DNA of 64,000 bases from DASXTC01 sp036505635 (GTDB taxonomy: Bacteria > Acidobacteriota > Polarisedimenticolia > JACPZX01 > DASXTC01). The translations under genes and the position numbers were made by a program. Location: NCBI GenBank assembly GCA_036505635.1, contig DASXTC010000009.1, positions 6,601 through 70,600 of the forward strand. Direction: 5' to 3'. Position 1 is the stretch's first letter. The number at the start of each line of letters is the position of its first letter. The notes under the pieces are model-generated. The model did no database searches and was not told where the DNA came from. It saw nothing but the letters and a program-made list of their open reading frames with translations. This document shows positions 20,613-30,080 of the stretch, one piece after another.

Positions 20613-21865
20613 CGAAGAGAATCGACAATGTGAAGAGGATGTCGCGGAGGCGCCGGCCGGGCAGGCCCGTCTTCGCGACCATCGAGGAGGCGATCGAGGA
20701 GATCCGCGGCGGGCGGATGATCATCATCGTCGACGACGAGGACCGCGAGAACGAAGGGGACCTCGCCGTCGCCGCCGAGAAGGTCACCCCGGATCAGATC
20801 AACTTCATGGCCCGCCACGGGCGGGGCCTCGTCTGCATGCCCATGACTCAGGAGCGCCTGGACCAGCTCGAGATCCCTCTCATGGTGGAGAAGAACACGA
20901 GCCCGTACGGAACCGCCTTCTGCGTCTCCATCGAGGCTCGTCACGGTGTCAGCACGGGCATCTCCGCGGCGGATCGCGCGCGGACGGTAAGAGTGGCGGT
21001 CGACCAGTCGACACGGCCGGGCGACCTCGTGCGTCCCGGCCACATCTTCCCTCTGCAGGCGGCCCCCGGGGGGGTGCTCAAGAGGGCGGGGCAGACCGAG
21101 GCCGTGGTCGACCTCGCGCGTCTGGCGGGGCTGAGTCCCGCCGGAGTCATCTGCGAGGTCATGAACGAGGACGGCACGATGGCCCGCGTTCCCCACCTCG
21201 TGCCCTTCGCCCGGCGACACGATCTCAAGATGATCACGGTCGCGGACCTCATCAAATACCGGATGCGAAACGAGCGCCTCATCCGCAGGGTGGCCTCCCC
21301 CAGGCTGCCGACCGCCTACGGGGAGTTCCGCCTTTACGCCTACCGGAGCGATCTGGAGGACAAGACGCACCTGGCCCTCGCGATGGGGGAGGTGAAGATG
21401 GACGAGCCGACCCTCGTGAGGCTTCACAGCGAGTGCCTCACGGGGGACATCTTCGGTTCGTTGCGGTGCGATTGCGGCCGCCAGCTCGACAAGTCGATGG
21501 AGATGATCGCGCGGGAAGGCAAGGGGGTCATCGTCTACCTGCGGCAGGAGGGGCGCGGGATCGGGCTCGACAACAAGCTCAGGGCCTACGAGCTGCAGGA
21601 CGAAGGCAAGGACACCGTGGAGGCCAATGAGAGCCTCGGCTTCAAGGCGGACCTCCGGGATTACGGCATCGGGGCGCAGATCCTGTGCGACCTGGGGGTC
21701 AACCAGATCCGACTCATGACGAACAACCCGGAGAAATTCATCGGCCTGAGGGGATTCGGCCTCGAGGTCGTCGATCGCATCCCGATCGAAGTGCCGGCGA
21801 GCGGCATCACCCTCGAATACCTCCGGGTCAAGAAGGAGAAGCTCGGGCACTTCCTCTCCGTATGA
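20609..21865 (+). CDS. ribBA: Bifunctional DHBP synthase / GTP cyclohydrolase II
   Basis: Provides both riboflavin precursors. The 418 residues hold an N-terminal RibB domain (about 22-220; [35 protein letters not shown]) and a C-terminal RibA domain (about 225-415). In RibA the zinc cysteines are in [17 protein letters not shown], followed by RQEGRGIGL. Both sets of catalytic residues look complete, so both activities are expected. The start overlaps ribE. It is the last rib gene; ffh follows after a 257-base gap. Confidence 0.96.
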   Translation: MTKRIDNVKRMSRRRRPGRPVFATIEEAIEEIRGGRMIIIVDDEDRENEGDLAVAAEKVTPDQINFMARHGRGLVCMPMTQERLDQLEIPLMVEKNTSPYGTAFCVSIEARHGVSTGISAADRARTVRVAVDQSTRPGDLVRPGHIFPLQAAPGGVLKRAGQTEAVVDLARLAGLSPAGVICEVMNEDGTMARVPHLVPFARRHDLKMITVADLIKYRMRNERLIRRVASPRLPTAYGEFRLYAYRSDLEDKTHLALAMGEVKMDEPTLVRLHSECLTGDIFGSLRCDCGRQLDKSMEMIAREGKGVIVYLRQEGRGIGLDNKLRAYELQDEGKDTVEANESLGFKADLRDYGIGAQILCDLGVNQIRLMTNNPEKFIGLRGFGLEVVDRIPIEVPASGITLEYLRVKKEKLGHFLSV

Positions 21866-21916
21866 GTGCCTCCCGGGGCGCGGGGCTCTAACCTCAGACA
21901 GGCAAGGATCTTATCC

Positions 21917-21944
21917 TTGACCGGACCCCGCGCGCGACTATAAT
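21917..21944 (+). promoter_or_regulatory. Strong predicted promoter of the ffh-rpsP operon
   Basis: TTGACC (21917-21922) and a perfect TATAAT (21939-21944) are 16 bases apart. Transcription should start near 21951, giving a GC-rich leader of about 170 bases before ffh. The leader has several short inverted repeats (for example around 22007-22020) but I recognise no known leader or SRP RNA in it. Confidence 0.8.
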
Positions 21945-22122
21945 ACTGGGTTCGTTCAAGCGGGTCGCCCCCTGTGCGTGCTCCATTCCGAGCGGCGAAA
22001 TCGGCGGTCCTCGGGCCGCCGCCACCCATTCCGGAGGCCGGCCACGGGGTGCGGTGTCGCCCACTCGGGCGGCGCACGCGATCCGCTACACGCCCACGGG
22101 CCGCACCGTCACGGACAGGACA

Positions 22123-23457
22123 ATGCTGGAAAACCTCACAGCACGCTTCCAGAAAGTCCTCAAGAACCTGAGGGGACAGGGGCGCCTCACGGAGGAGAAT
22201 ATCCGCGAGGGGTTGAGGGAGATCCGCGTGGCGCTGCTCGAGGCGGACGTGAACCTCCTGGTCGCTCGCAAGTTCGTCGAGCGCGTGCGCGAAAGGGCGA
22301 TGGGACAGGAGGTCCTCGACAGCCTCACGCCCGGACAGCACCTGGTGAAGATCCTGAGGGATGAGCTGGCCGCTCTCCTCGGGGACGGAGGCTCGGCGCT
22401 CGATCTGACGGGACCGAGCCCCGCGGTGATCATGCTGGTCGGGCTGCAGGGTTCGGGCAAGACTTCGACGGCCGCCAAGCTCGGGCTCATGCTCAAGTCG
22501 AAGGGGCGGGCGCCGTTGCTCGTCCCGGCCGACGTCTACCGTCCCGCCGCGATCGAGCAGCTCCGCGTGCTGGGGCGGGACAATGGAATCGCTGTCTTCG
22601 ACGGACAGGGGTCCGCCGACCCGAGGGCCATCTGCCGGGAGGCCCTTGCGCTGGCCCGAAGCACGGGCTACGACACCCTCGTGCTCGACACGGCGGGGCG
22701 CCTGCACATCGACGAGGAGATGATGACCGAAGTGCGGGATCTCTCCGCCATCGCCGCTCCACGCGAGATTCTCTACGTCGCCGACGCCATGACGGGGCAG
22801 GACGCGGTCAACTCGGCCTCGGCGTTCGCGCGGGCGCTTCCCCTCACCGGCGTGGTGCTGACGAAGCTCGACGGCGACGCGAGAGGCGGCGCGGCCCTGT
22901 CGATCAAGGAGAGGGCGGGTGTGCCGATCAAGTTCGCCGCCGTCGGGGAGAAGGTCAAGGACCTCGAAGTCTTCCATCCCGACCGGATGGCGTCACGCAT
23001 CATCGGCATGGGCGATGTGATGACCCTGATCGAGAAGGCCGAGGAGGCCTACGAGGGCGAGGACGCCGAGGAGATGGCGCGCGCCCTGTCGGAGGGGGAC
23101 TTCACGCTCGAGGATTTCCGCGAGCAGCTTCGGAAGCTCAAGAAGATGGGGCCTATCAGCTCGCTCCTGGAGATGCTCCCCGGCTTCGGCCAGCTCAAGG
23201 GGATGTCCGACATCGATGAGGGCGCCATGAAGGTGACCGAGGCCGTGCTCGACTCGATGACCCGCGAGGAGCGCCTGAACCCTTCGGTCATCAGCGGGAG
23301 CCGCCGCCGCCGTATCGCGAGAGGCTCCGGCACCAGCGCGCATGAGGTCAACAAGCTGCTGAAGCAATACGCGCAGATGCGCAGGATGATGAAGACGATG
23401 TCCCGCAAGGGGGGCAAGGGGCTCAGGTTCCCAAAGATGCCCTTTCCATTACGCTAG
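22123..23457 (+). CDS. ffh: Signal recognition particle protein Ffh
   Basis: SRP54 GTPase that binds signal sequences and 4.5S RNA. The 444-residue product has the N domain, the G domain with GLQGSGKTSTAAKLG (about 106-120), DTAGRLHID and TKLDGDARGGAAL, and a Met-rich M domain with the RNA-binding GSGTSAHEVNKLLKQ near 405-420. The ATG was chosen for the canonical MLENLTARFQKVLKNL start; the frame is open further upstream but lies in the leader. It heads the conserved ffh-rpsP-khpA-rimM-trmD-rplS-rnhB order. Confidence 0.96.
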   Translation: MLENLTARFQKVLKNLRGQGRLTEENIREGLREIRVALLEADVNLLVARKFVERVRERAMGQEVLDSLTPGQHLVKILRDELAALLGDGGSALDLTGPSPAVIMLVGLQGSGKTSTAAKLGLMLKSKGRAPLLVPADVYRPAAIEQLRVLGRDNGIAVFDGQGSADPRAICREALALARSTGYDTLVLDTAGRLHIDEEMMTEVRDLSAIAAPREILYVADAMTGQDAVNSASAFARALPLTGVVLTKLDGDARGGAALSIKERAGVPIKFAAVGEKVKDLEVFHPDRMASRIIGMGDVMTLIEKAEEAYEGEDAEEMARALSEGDFTLEDFREQLRKLKKMGPISSLLEMLPGFGQLKGMSDIDEGAMKVTEAVLDSMTREERLNPSVISGSRRRRIARGSGTSAHEVNKLLKQYAQMRRMMKTMSRKGGKGLRFPKMPFPLR

Positions 23458-23481
23458 CAAAGCAGAGGGAGGATTCCACAG

Positions 23482-23727
23482 GTGTTGAGGATCAGGCTGT
23501 CGCGGCAAGGCTCGACTCATAGACCGTTCTTCCGATTCGTAGTTTCCGACTCGAGGAAGCGCCCCGGCTCCACGATGGTGGAGACTCTGGGGTTCTACGA
23601 TCCGACCCACAAGCCGTCGGTGCTCCAGATCGACGTGGCCCGGGCAGATGAGTGGATCCGCAAGGGAGCCCTCCCCTCCGAGCGCGTCGAGGCCTTCATC
23701 CGGAAGGCCAGAAGGGCGGGCGCCTGA
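23482..23727 (+). CDS. rpsP: 30S ribosomal protein S16
   Basis: Small-subunit protein needed for 30S assembly. 81 residues with the family pattern: [18 protein letters not shown] at the start and ETLGFYDP near 35. The start is GTG with GGAGG 8-10 bases upstream. It lies 24 bases after ffh and is followed by khpA and rimM, the usual order. Confidence 0.96.
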   Translation: MLRIRLSRQGSTHRPFFRFVVSDSRKRPGSTMVETLGFYDPTHKPSVLQIDVARADEWIRKGALPSERVEAFIRKARRAGA

Positions 23728-23747
23728 GCGAGGACCACGAGACCACC

Positions 23748-23978
23748 GTGAGGGCGCTGGTCGAGATGATCGCCAGGGCCCTGGTCGACCAGCCCGGCGC
23801 CGTTTCGGTGGTTGAGGTCGAGGAGGAGCAGGCCACCGTCATCGAGGTGACGGTCGCTCCCGAGGACCTCGGCAAGGTGATCGGCCGGCAGGGACGCACG
23901 GTCCGGTCAATCCGCACCCTCCTGGGGGCGGCCGGGATGAAGCACCGGAAGCGCTTCGTCCTCGAGATACTCGAGTAG
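23748..23978 (+). CDS. khpA: KH-domain RNA-binding protein KhpA
   Basis: Small single KH-domain protein. The 76-residue form from the GTG at 23748 ([16 protein letters not shown]) matches KhpA length and N-terminus. The GxxG loop is in [13 protein letters not shown] at about 42-54. Partners elsewhere include KhpB, in control of cell elongation and sRNA-based regulation. It sits in the standard rpsP-khpA-rimM slot. An upstream CTG overlapping the rpsP stop is a less likely start. Confidence 0.9.
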   Translation: MRALVEMIARALVDQPGAVSVVEVEEEQATVIEVTVAPEDLGKVIGRQGRTVRSIRTLLGAAGMKHRKRFVLEILE

Positions 23979-23984
23979 GCCGCC

Positions 23985-24545
23985 ATGGCGGGCCGGGGCG
24001 CAGCGGAGCCCGATGCGTACATACCCATCGCCCAGGTCGACCGGGTCAGGGGGCTGCGGGGAGAGGTGATTGTCACGGTCCACGCCGACGACCCTGGCCG
24101 GATGGCACGTCTGGAGCGAGTTTTCATCAAGGAGGCAGAAGGATACCGCCCGGTGGCCATCGAAGGGGTCAAGAGGCTTCGGGAGCGGGCGGTGCTGAAA
24201 CTGTCGGGATTCGGGTCAGTAGAGGAGGCCAGAGGACTCGTCGGGGCCGTGCTTTTCATCCCCAGGGACGCCTCGACGCCGGCCCCTGAGGGACGATATT
24301 ACGCCTATCAGCTCCTCGGGCTGAGCGCCCGCCTCAAAGATGGGACAGTGGTGGGCACTGTGAGGGATCTGCTCGTCCAGGGAGCGCAGAGTCTGCTTGT
24401 GATTGAGGGGGTGTCTGGTGGCGAGATCCTGGTGCCATTCGTCAGGTCGATATGCGTCGCCTGCGAGCCGGAGGAGGGATGGCTGACGCTCGACCCGCCC
24501 GCGGGGCTGCTCGATCTGAACCTCAAGGGGCCGGGCGGAAGCTGA
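23985..24545 (+). CDS. rimM: 16S rRNA processing protein RimM
   Basis: Ribosome maturation factor that binds S19 and the 30S head. 186 residues: an N-terminal beta-barrel ([20 protein letters not shown], about 11-95) and a C-terminal PRC-barrel (ARYYAY-like [11 protein letters not shown] through [16 protein letters not shown]). It lies six bases after khpA and upstream of trmD, its usual partner. Confidence 0.92.
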   Translation: MAGRGAAEPDAYIPIAQVDRVRGLRGEVIVTVHADDPGRMARLERVFIKEAEGYRPVAIEGVKRLRERAVLKLSGFGSVEEARGLVGAVLFIPRDASTPAPEGRYYAYQLLGLSARLKDGTVVGTVRDLLVQGAQSLLVIEGVSGGEILVPFVRSICVACEPEEGWLTLDPPAGLLDLNLKGPGGS

Positions 24546-24562
24546 GGCCGTCAGAGGGATCG

Positions 24563-25276
24563 ATGGATTTCGATGTCATCGCGATCTTCCCTGAAATCGT
24601 GGAGGTGCCGCTGACCAGGACGATCCTGAAGCGCGCCATCGACTCGGGACTGATCCGCGTGCGGGTCCACCAGCTCAGGGACCATGCCGACGGGCCCCAT
24701 CGGCGCGTCGACGACCAGCCCTATGGCGGCGGTGGCGGGATGGTCATGATGCCCGGCCCGATTTTCGACGCCGTTGATGTCATCAGGGCGCGGCACCCGA
24801 ACGAGTCGAGCCGGACGATCCTCCTGTCACCCCAGGGAAGGCGGCTCGATCACCGCGAGGCGGTGAGGTTGAGCCTGTATGGGCGTCTCATCCTGATCTG
24901 CGGCAGGTACGAAGGGGTGGACGAGAGGATCCGGATCGCCCTGGTGGACGAGGAGATGTCAATAGGCGACTACGTGCTGACGGGGGGCGAGCTGGCGGCC
25001 ATGGTGATCATCGACGCCGTCTCACGCCTGATACCTGGCGTGGTGGGCGAGGGAGCCTCCGTCCTGCGCGATTCGTTCGCGGACGGGCTCCTGCAGTATC
25101 CGCAGTACACTCGGCCCGCAGAGTTCAGGGGCATGCCGGTCCCCGATGTGCTGCTGTCGGGCCGCCACGAGGATATCGACACTTGGCGCCAGGAGATGGC
25201 GCTGGAGAGTACGAAGAAACGACGTCCCGATCTTCTGGTGGACGCGGAGAGCGTCCGGAAGGCACGGAACGGGTGA
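24563..25276 (+). CDS. trmD: tRNA (guanine-N1)-methyltransferase TrmD
   Basis: Makes m1G37 in tRNAs, including tRNA-Pro, preventing +1 frameshifts. 237 residues of the SPOUT trefoil-knot class, with [37 protein letters not shown] and [13 protein letters not shown], all conserved. The ATG with GAGGG six bases upstream gives [12 protein letters not shown]. It lies between rimM and rplS as in most bacteria. Confidence 0.96.
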   Translation: MDFDVIAIFPEIVEVPLTRTILKRAIDSGLIRVRVHQLRDHADGPHRRVDDQPYGGGGGMVMMPGPIFDAVDVIRARHPNESSRTILLSPQGRRLDHREAVRLSLYGRLILICGRYEGVDERIRIALVDEEMSIGDYVLTGGELAAMVIIDAVSRLIPGVVGEGASVLRDSFADGLLQYPQYTRPAEFRGMPVPDVLLSGRHEDIDTWRQEMALESTKKRRPDLLVDAESVRKARNG

Positions 25277-25291
25277 CGAAGGAGATACAGG

Positions 25292-25663
25292 ATGGATCCG
25301 ATCAAGGGCATCGAGGAAAAACAGATGAACAAGGCGATCCCCGCTTTCACTCAGGGCGACACGATCAAGGTCGCGGTGAAGGTGAAGGAAGGGGACAAGG
25401 AGAGGATCCAGATCTTCCAGGGAGTGGTGATGGGGCTCAAGGGCGGCGGTGTCCGCCAGACCTTCACCGTCAGGAAGGTCTCGGATGGGATCGGTGTGGA
25501 GCGGATCTTTCCGCTGCACTCCCCGAGCATCGGGAAGGTGGAGGTCGTCTCGCGGGGCGGGACGCGGCGCGCGAAGCTCTACTATCTCAAGAAGAAGATG
25601 GGGAAGGCCGCCCGCCTCAAGGTCGTACGCGAGAGGCAGCAGCCCGGGAGCGTGGAGGCCTGA
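25292..25663 (+). CDS. rplS: 50S ribosomal protein L19
   Basis: Large-subunit protein at the 30S-50S interface. 123 residues with family motifs [48 protein letters not shown] and [18 protein letters not shown] good AAGGAGA ribosome site precedes the ATG. It is followed seven bases later by rnhB. Confidence 0.97.
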   Translation: MDPIKGIEEKQMNKAIPAFTQGDTIKVAVKVKEGDKERIQIFQGVVMGLKGGGVRQTFTVRKVSDGIGVERIFPLHSPSIGKVEVVSRGGTRRAKLYYLKKKMGKAARLKVVRERQQPGSVEA

Positions 25664-25669
25664 GCGGAG

Positions 25670-26323
25670 GTGCCGTCATCGCCTTCCCTTCCCGGCTGGA
25701 AGCACGAACGGCGGGCCGCCCGCGAGGGGTTTCGCTGCGTGGCGGGGATGGACGAAGTGGGGCGCGGTTGTCTTGCGGGGCCGGTCGTCGCGGCGGTCGT
25801 TGTTCTGAGGGAGGGAAGCCGTCTGGCGGGAGTGAACGATTCCAAGCTCGTGCCCGCGGGGCGACGTGAGGAGCTGATGCGAGAGATCCTGCGCCACGCC
25901 GAGGCCTGGGGCATCGGCGCCGCAGACGCGGGCGAGATCGACCGGGTCAATATCCTGAACGCCACGCGTCTCGCGATGAGGCGGGCGGTCGAGGCGCTGC
26001 CGATCGAGCCCGACCACCTGCTCGTTGACGCCGTGAGGCTGCCAGAGGTGCGCATCGCGCAGACGCCCCTGATACGCGGCGACCGGATCTCGATTTCGAT
26101 CGCGGCCGCGTCGATCGCGGCAAAGGTGGTCAGGGACAGGGTCATGGAGTTCTACGACAGGATCTATCCCGGGTTCGGCTTCGCCGCCCACAAGGGATAT
26201 GGCACGGCCGAGCACCTGCGCGCGGTGGTGGAACGGGGAGCCTGCCCGATCCACCGGCTCACGTTCCGGGGCGTCTGGCAGCAGGGCCGGCTGGCGCTGT
26301 CGGCCGCAGAGGACCTCTCATAG
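25670..26323 (+). CDS. rnhB: Ribonuclease HII
   Basis: Cleaves RNA in RNA-DNA hybrids and single misincorporated ribonucleotides. 217 residues. The catalytic acids are in AGMDEVGRGCLAGPVVAA (Asp and Glu near 27-28), LLVDAVRLP and later residues, and the C-terminal AHKGYGTAEHLRAV is typical. The start is GTG. It closes the conserved translation operon; the big TPR gene follows five bases after the stop. Confidence 0.93.
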   Translation: MPSSPSLPGWKHERRAAREGFRCVAGMDEVGRGCLAGPVVAAVVVLREGSRLAGVNDSKLVPAGRREELMREILRHAEAWGIGAADAGEIDRVNILNATRLAMRRAVEALPIEPDHLLVDAVRLPEVRIAQTPLIRGDRISISIAAASIAAKVVRDRVMEFYDRIYPGFGFAAHKGYGTAEHLRAVVERGACPIHRLTFRGVWQQGRLALSAAEDLS

Positions 26324-26328
26324 GGGAG

Positions 26329-29091
26329 TTGGAGTTGGCCATCGACCGCAACAAAGTCAGCCAGCAGGCCGAGAAGCTCGTGTCCCAGGGCAAGATCGAC
26401 GCGGCCATCTCCCAGTACGAGCTTCTCGTGAAGGACAACTCGCGCGACCTGAACACCATCAACAAGATCGGAGATCTCTACGCGCGCCTCGGCAAGAAGA
26501 GGGAGGCGATCCTCCAGTTCAACAAGATCGGGGAGCACTACACGCACGACGGGTTCTTCCTCAAGGCCATCGCCATCTACAAGAAGATCACCAAGCTCGA
26601 TCCGACGCACCTGGACGCGTACCAGAGCCTCGCGGACCTGTACGCGCAGCAGGGGCTCGTGCTCGAGGCTCGTTCGCAGTACGAGATGGTCGGCGGGCAG
26701 TATCTCCGGGCGGGGGACATCCGCAGGGCGATCGGCGCCTATCTCTCCCTCGTCAAGGTGGATCCCGAGAACCTCAAATACCGGGGCACGCTGGCCGACC
26801 TGCTGCTCAAGGACGGCAAGAAGGCCGAGGCGGTGGAGGAGCTGATCCGGATCGGCGCCGAGCTGGAACGCAAGGGCCTCGATCGGGAGGCGGAGACCGC
26901 CTACCAGAAGGCCGCGGGGATCCAGCCCGATTCCCCGACTCTCGTGGCCCGCCTCGCCTCGGCGCGGGCCGCCGGCGGCGACCTGGAAGGCGCCATCAAG
27001 ATGGCCAAGGAAGCATGCCGGAAGCCGGGCGCGTCTCCTGATCTGAGAATGGTCCTTGGAGATCTGCACGTGAAGGCGGGCCAGCACGCCGAGGCCCGGT
27101 CGGCCTTTGGTGGGGCGCTGGACGCCGCGCCGGCGCGCTCCGACGTGCGGCTTCGTCTGGCGCGGACACACCTGATGCTGGGAGACGCCTCCGCGGCCTT
27201 CGAGACGGTCGCGCCGCACTCCGCGGCGCTGCTCAAGGAAGGCAAGGGCACCGAGGTTGCGGAGCTCCTCGAGGAGGTTTCGACGCTCGACCCTGCCCAG
27301 GCCGAGCCCCTCAGGCGCCTTACGGAGATCTACGCCGCGTTGAAGGACCCGGAGAGCTCGCTGAGGTCCGCCGGTCGCCTTCTGGACCTCTTCATTTCGC
27401 GCCGCGACCTGCGCGAAGGACGCCGCGTGGCCGAAGCGCTCGTCCGCCAGCACCCGGGGGATGCGTCGCTGCGGGAGAAGCTCGACTGGCTCGCCGGCCT
27501 CGAGGCCGGCGCGTCCAAGCCCGCCTCCACTCCCGCGTTGCCCGCGGAAATGGCGAGAGCGGGCGCGTCGACGTCCGGGGGAAGAACGGGTACCGCCATG
27601 AGAGAGGCGGAGAGCGACTACGGGTTGTCCGACGACGCAGGCGCCTCCGGTGACCGAATGGGATTCGAACCGAACCGCGCGCCGGAGGCGGCCGCTCCGC
27701 CCTCCGCCGAGATCGGACCGGTCGGCACGCTCGACCTGCCGGCGGCGCTCCAGCTCGAGTCGGAGGACGAGGATTTCATCGCCGAGCACATGACGGAGGC
27801 GGACGTCTTCGTCAAGTACGGGCTGGGCGATCGCGCCGTCGAACAGCTCCAGACCGTGATCGAGCGGTATCCGGGGTACGCTCCGGCGCACCAGCGCCTC
27901 AAGGAGGTCTACCTCGAGGATGGGAACCGAGAGGGGACGCGACGCGCGATGGTCATGCTCGTGAAATCGCACCTGGCCGCCGGCGACAGCGGTCTCGCGC
28001 AGGAGGCGCTGTCGGAGCTGCTCCGGTTCGAGCCCGACTCCGTCGAGGCGGCCCGGCTCGCCGAGGTTGTCTCGCCGGGACGCGCCACTCCGGCCCAGGG
28101 GCTCGGGTTTGACTCCGGGTTCGAGCCTGACGCCGCCATGCAAGATCCCTATTCCACGGACGAGGTGCCGGAATCGACTGCCGGCGCAGAGACGGATCGG
28201 GGGGAGAGCGATGAACGGCCTCCCACCGCCGAGGAGCTGGAGGAGGTTGATTTCTACACGAGGCACGGCTTGAGGGATGAGGCGGTCGCCGTCCTGCGGC
28301 GCCTTGCCGCCGCCTACGGCAGCCACACCGAAATCGTGTCGCGGATGAAGACGGCGATGGCTCTCCAGCCGGGCGCGGGAGGGCCCGCGTCCGCAAAGCC
28401 GGGGGTATCGCATGCGGCCACCGAGCCCGGGGGCTACGAGGAGGAATTCGAGATCGCCGCGATGGAGGAGGGCGAGGAGCCGAAGCAGACCCAGGGCGCG
28501 TCGCCCGCCGCCGCCCCCGCGTCCCTGAGCGCCGCGAGCAAGGGCGCCGACATGGATCTGAGCGATCTCGCCGCCGAGATCGACGCGGCTCTCTCGCTTC
28601 AGTCGGACGACGCGGTGCCCGTGGTGGAGGGCGCCGAGCCGACGCCGGAGGGGCACAGCCTCGAGGAGATCGTCCACGCCTTCAAGAAGGGGATCGAGCA
28701 GCAGGTGAGCGCCGAGGACGTCGATACGCACTACAACCTGGGCATCGCCTACAAGGAGATGGGGCTGCTCGACGAGGCGATCGGCGAGTTCCAGTTCGCA
28801 TCCAAGGATGAGCGCTTCCTGGTGGACTGCTGCAGCATGCTCGGGGTCTGCTTCCGCGAGAAGGGGATGACCGGGCTGGCGGTGAAGTGGTACCGGCGCG
28901 GGATCGATGCCTCGGCGAGCCGGGACGAAGGAACGATGCTCGGCCTGCGCTACGACCTTGCCGAGCTGCTCGCCGAGATGGGCCAGCAACGCGAGGCTCT
29001 CGATCTCTACACCGAGATCTTCGGGATCAACTCCAAGTACCGGGACGTCGCCGCCCGCATCCGCGATCTCGAACGAACCCTCCCGGCATGA
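26329..29091 (+). CDS. Large TPR-repeat protein (920 residues)
   Basis: Cytoplasmic by appearance: no signal peptide or membrane segment. The N-terminal third (about 1-335) is an array of tetratricopeptide repeats (KIDAAISQYELLVKDNSRD, KKREAILQFNKIGEHY and so on). A low-complexity acidic linker (about 385-475) follows. Further repeats include two copies of an EADVFVKYGLGDRAVEQL-like unit (about 487 and 640), and the C-terminus ends in an array from about 795. The start is TTG (26329 or 26335). Proteins like this occur in Myxococcota and Acidobacteriota. It may be cotranscribed with rnhB. Function is unknown. Confidence 0.8.
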   Translation: MELAIDRNKVSQQAEKLVSQGKIDAAISQYELLVKDNSRDLNTINKIGDLYARLGKKREAILQFNKIGEHYTHDGFFLKAIAIYKKITKLDPTHLDAYQSLADLYAQQGLVLEARSQYEMVGGQYLRAGDIRRAIGAYLSLVKVDPENLKYRGTLADLLLKDGKKAEAVEELIRIGAELERKGLDREAETAYQKAAGIQPDSPTLVARLASARAAGGDLEGAIKMAKEACRKPGASPDLRMVLGDLHVKAGQHAEARSAFGGALDAAPARSDVRLRLARTHLMLGDASAAFETVAPHSAALLKEGKGTEVAELLEEVSTLDPAQAEPLRRLTEIYAALKDPESSLRSAGRLLDLFISRRDLREGRRVAEALVRQHPGDASLREKLDWLAGLEAGASKPASTPALPAEMARAGASTSGGRTGTAMREAESDYGLSDDAGASGDRMGFEPNRAPEAAAPPSAEIGPVGTLDLPAALQLESEDEDFIAEHMTEADVFVKYGLGDRAVEQLQTVIERYPGYAPAHQRLKEVYLEDGNREGTRRAMVMLVKSHLAAGDSGLAQEALSELLRFEPDSVEAARLAEVVSPGRATPAQGLGFDSGFEPDAAMQDPYSTDEVPESTAGAETDRGESDERPPTAEELEEVDFYTRHGLRDEAVAVLRRLAAAYGSHTEIVSRMKTAMALQPGAGGPASAKPGVSHAATEPGGYEEEFEIAAMEEGEEPKQTQGASPAAAPASLSAASKGADMDLSDLAAEIDAALSLQSDDAVPVVEGAEPTPEGHSLEEIVHAFKKGIEQQVSAEDVDTHYNLGIAYKEMGLLDEAIGEFQFASKDERFLVDCCSMLGVCFREKGMTGLAVKWYRRGIDASASRDEGTMLGLRYDLAELLAEMGQQREALDLYTEIFGINSKYRDVAARIRDLERTLPA

Positions 29092-29626
29092 TTGTCCGGC
29101 CTCCTTCGTCCCGTTCCGGGACTCGTTTGTCTGCGTCCGGCCTGCCGTCTCCCCGGAACTCCGCGTCGTTCAAGGGATAGCCGTCACCGTCGGTTCGATG
29201 ACGATCGTGTCAGGTTCAGGGACACAGAGCCTACCTTCACGTCGACAAGGACTTGGAGCCGGCGGCGCTCCCACCGGCGGGAATTTGAACCGATCGAGGG
29301 CCCGGCCCCTTGCCTCGCGCTCCATCCCGGATCGAGAGGTTTACCCCGTAAGAGGTTGAATCCAAGTGCTTTCCGCACCGCCCGCCCTGGGCTCGAGACG
29401 CGGGGCCATTCTGGCAGCCATATTGCTTCTGTGTCAGGAAGCATTCGGCCGATTGGATTCCTGAGCAATCGAACTTCCCCTCGGTGGCGATTCGCCCAAC
29501 CCCCTTTCGGAGCGGACCCGCCACGCAGGACCAATCGCCGGAGATGACCATGCAAGGGCCGCTGCCGGTCACCTCGGCCTCGCGGCGGTCCTTGGCATGG
29601 GCAAGCGCGCGATGGAGGAGACCGAG
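29092..29626. other. 535-base intergenic stretch without a recognised gene
   Basis: Between the large and small TPR genes. Codon-position bias is lost here and base composition drops. A minus-strand open frame at 29237-29572 (111 residues, Cys-rich in places) has no recognisable family and an irregular composition. Around 29250-29290 a GGAGC...GCTCC palindrome sits next to a tRNA-T-loop-like string, but no tRNA or tmRNA folds from it. It may hold a decayed gene or a long leader for the small TPR gene. Confidence 0.35.
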
Positions 29627-29974
29627 ATGAGCAGGACGCAGGAGAAGAGTCGACGCATGGAGGCCGCGGGGAAGGTGCGGGCCACCGCCGGTGGCGCCAT
29701 CGCTTGGCGGGACATGGGCCGTGACGCTCTCTTCTCCGGCGATCCGGCCGAGGCGCTCTGGTTCCTACGCCACGCCGTGGAGATCGACCCCGACGATCCT
29801 CTCTCCTGGCAGGTTCTGGGACGCTGCTTCGAGCAGATCGGCGAGCAGGAACGCGCTCGCAAGTGCTACCGGCTCGCCACTCGCCGGCACCTCCTGTCGG
29901 GAACGCCCGACGAGCAGCGCTCGAGTGGGATGCTCTCCCTCGCGCGCAAGCCCCGCGAACCGAAGGACGTCTAG
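29627..29974 (+). CDS. Small TPR protein
   Basis: 115 residues from an ATG that has GGAGGAG six bases upstream; ATGs at 29597 and 29612 are possible earlier starts. One clear pair of tetratricopeptide helices runs GDPAEALWFLRHAVEIDPDD and SWQVLGRCFEQIGEQERARK (about 40-80). The C-terminus is basic. No signal peptide. It stands alone between the 535-base gap and the aldehyde dehydrogenase promoter. Function unknown; coding status is supported by the TPR motif. Confidence 0.6.
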   Translation: MSRTQEKSRRMEAAGKVRATAGGAIAWRDMGRDALFSGDPAEALWFLRHAVEIDPDDPLSWQVLGRCFEQIGEQERARKCYRLATRRHLLSGTPDEQRSSGMLSLARKPREPKDV

Positions 29975-30001
29975 CCAGACTCCGCCGAACCATCTCCAAC
30001 C

Positions 30002-30031
30002 TTGACACTGATCGCGCGCCTCAGGTATCCT
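30002..30031 (+). promoter_or_regulatory. Predicted promoter of the aldehyde dehydrogenase operon
   Basis: A perfect TTGACA (30002-30007) and TATCCT (30026-30031) are 18 bases apart, just after the small TPR gene. Transcription should start near 30038, about 40 bases before the dehydrogenase start. Confidence 0.6.
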
Positions 30032-30080
30032 TCCCCGTCGTCCTGATAAAACCTTGAGTTGTCTTATGTTTACGGGGGTC

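Noticed and set aside
21945..22122. 4.5S SRP RNA gene in the ffh leader
   Set aside because: The conserved tetraloop and symmetric internal-loop motifs of bacterial SRP RNA are not present.
29230..29330. tRNA or tmRNA 3'-end-like string on the minus strand, with GGTTCAAATTCCCGCC followed later by GGCTCCA
   Set aside because: The T-stem does not pair, an insertion separates the T-loop from the acceptor-like end, and no matching 5' acceptor, tag frame or anticodon arm exists in the next 400 bases.
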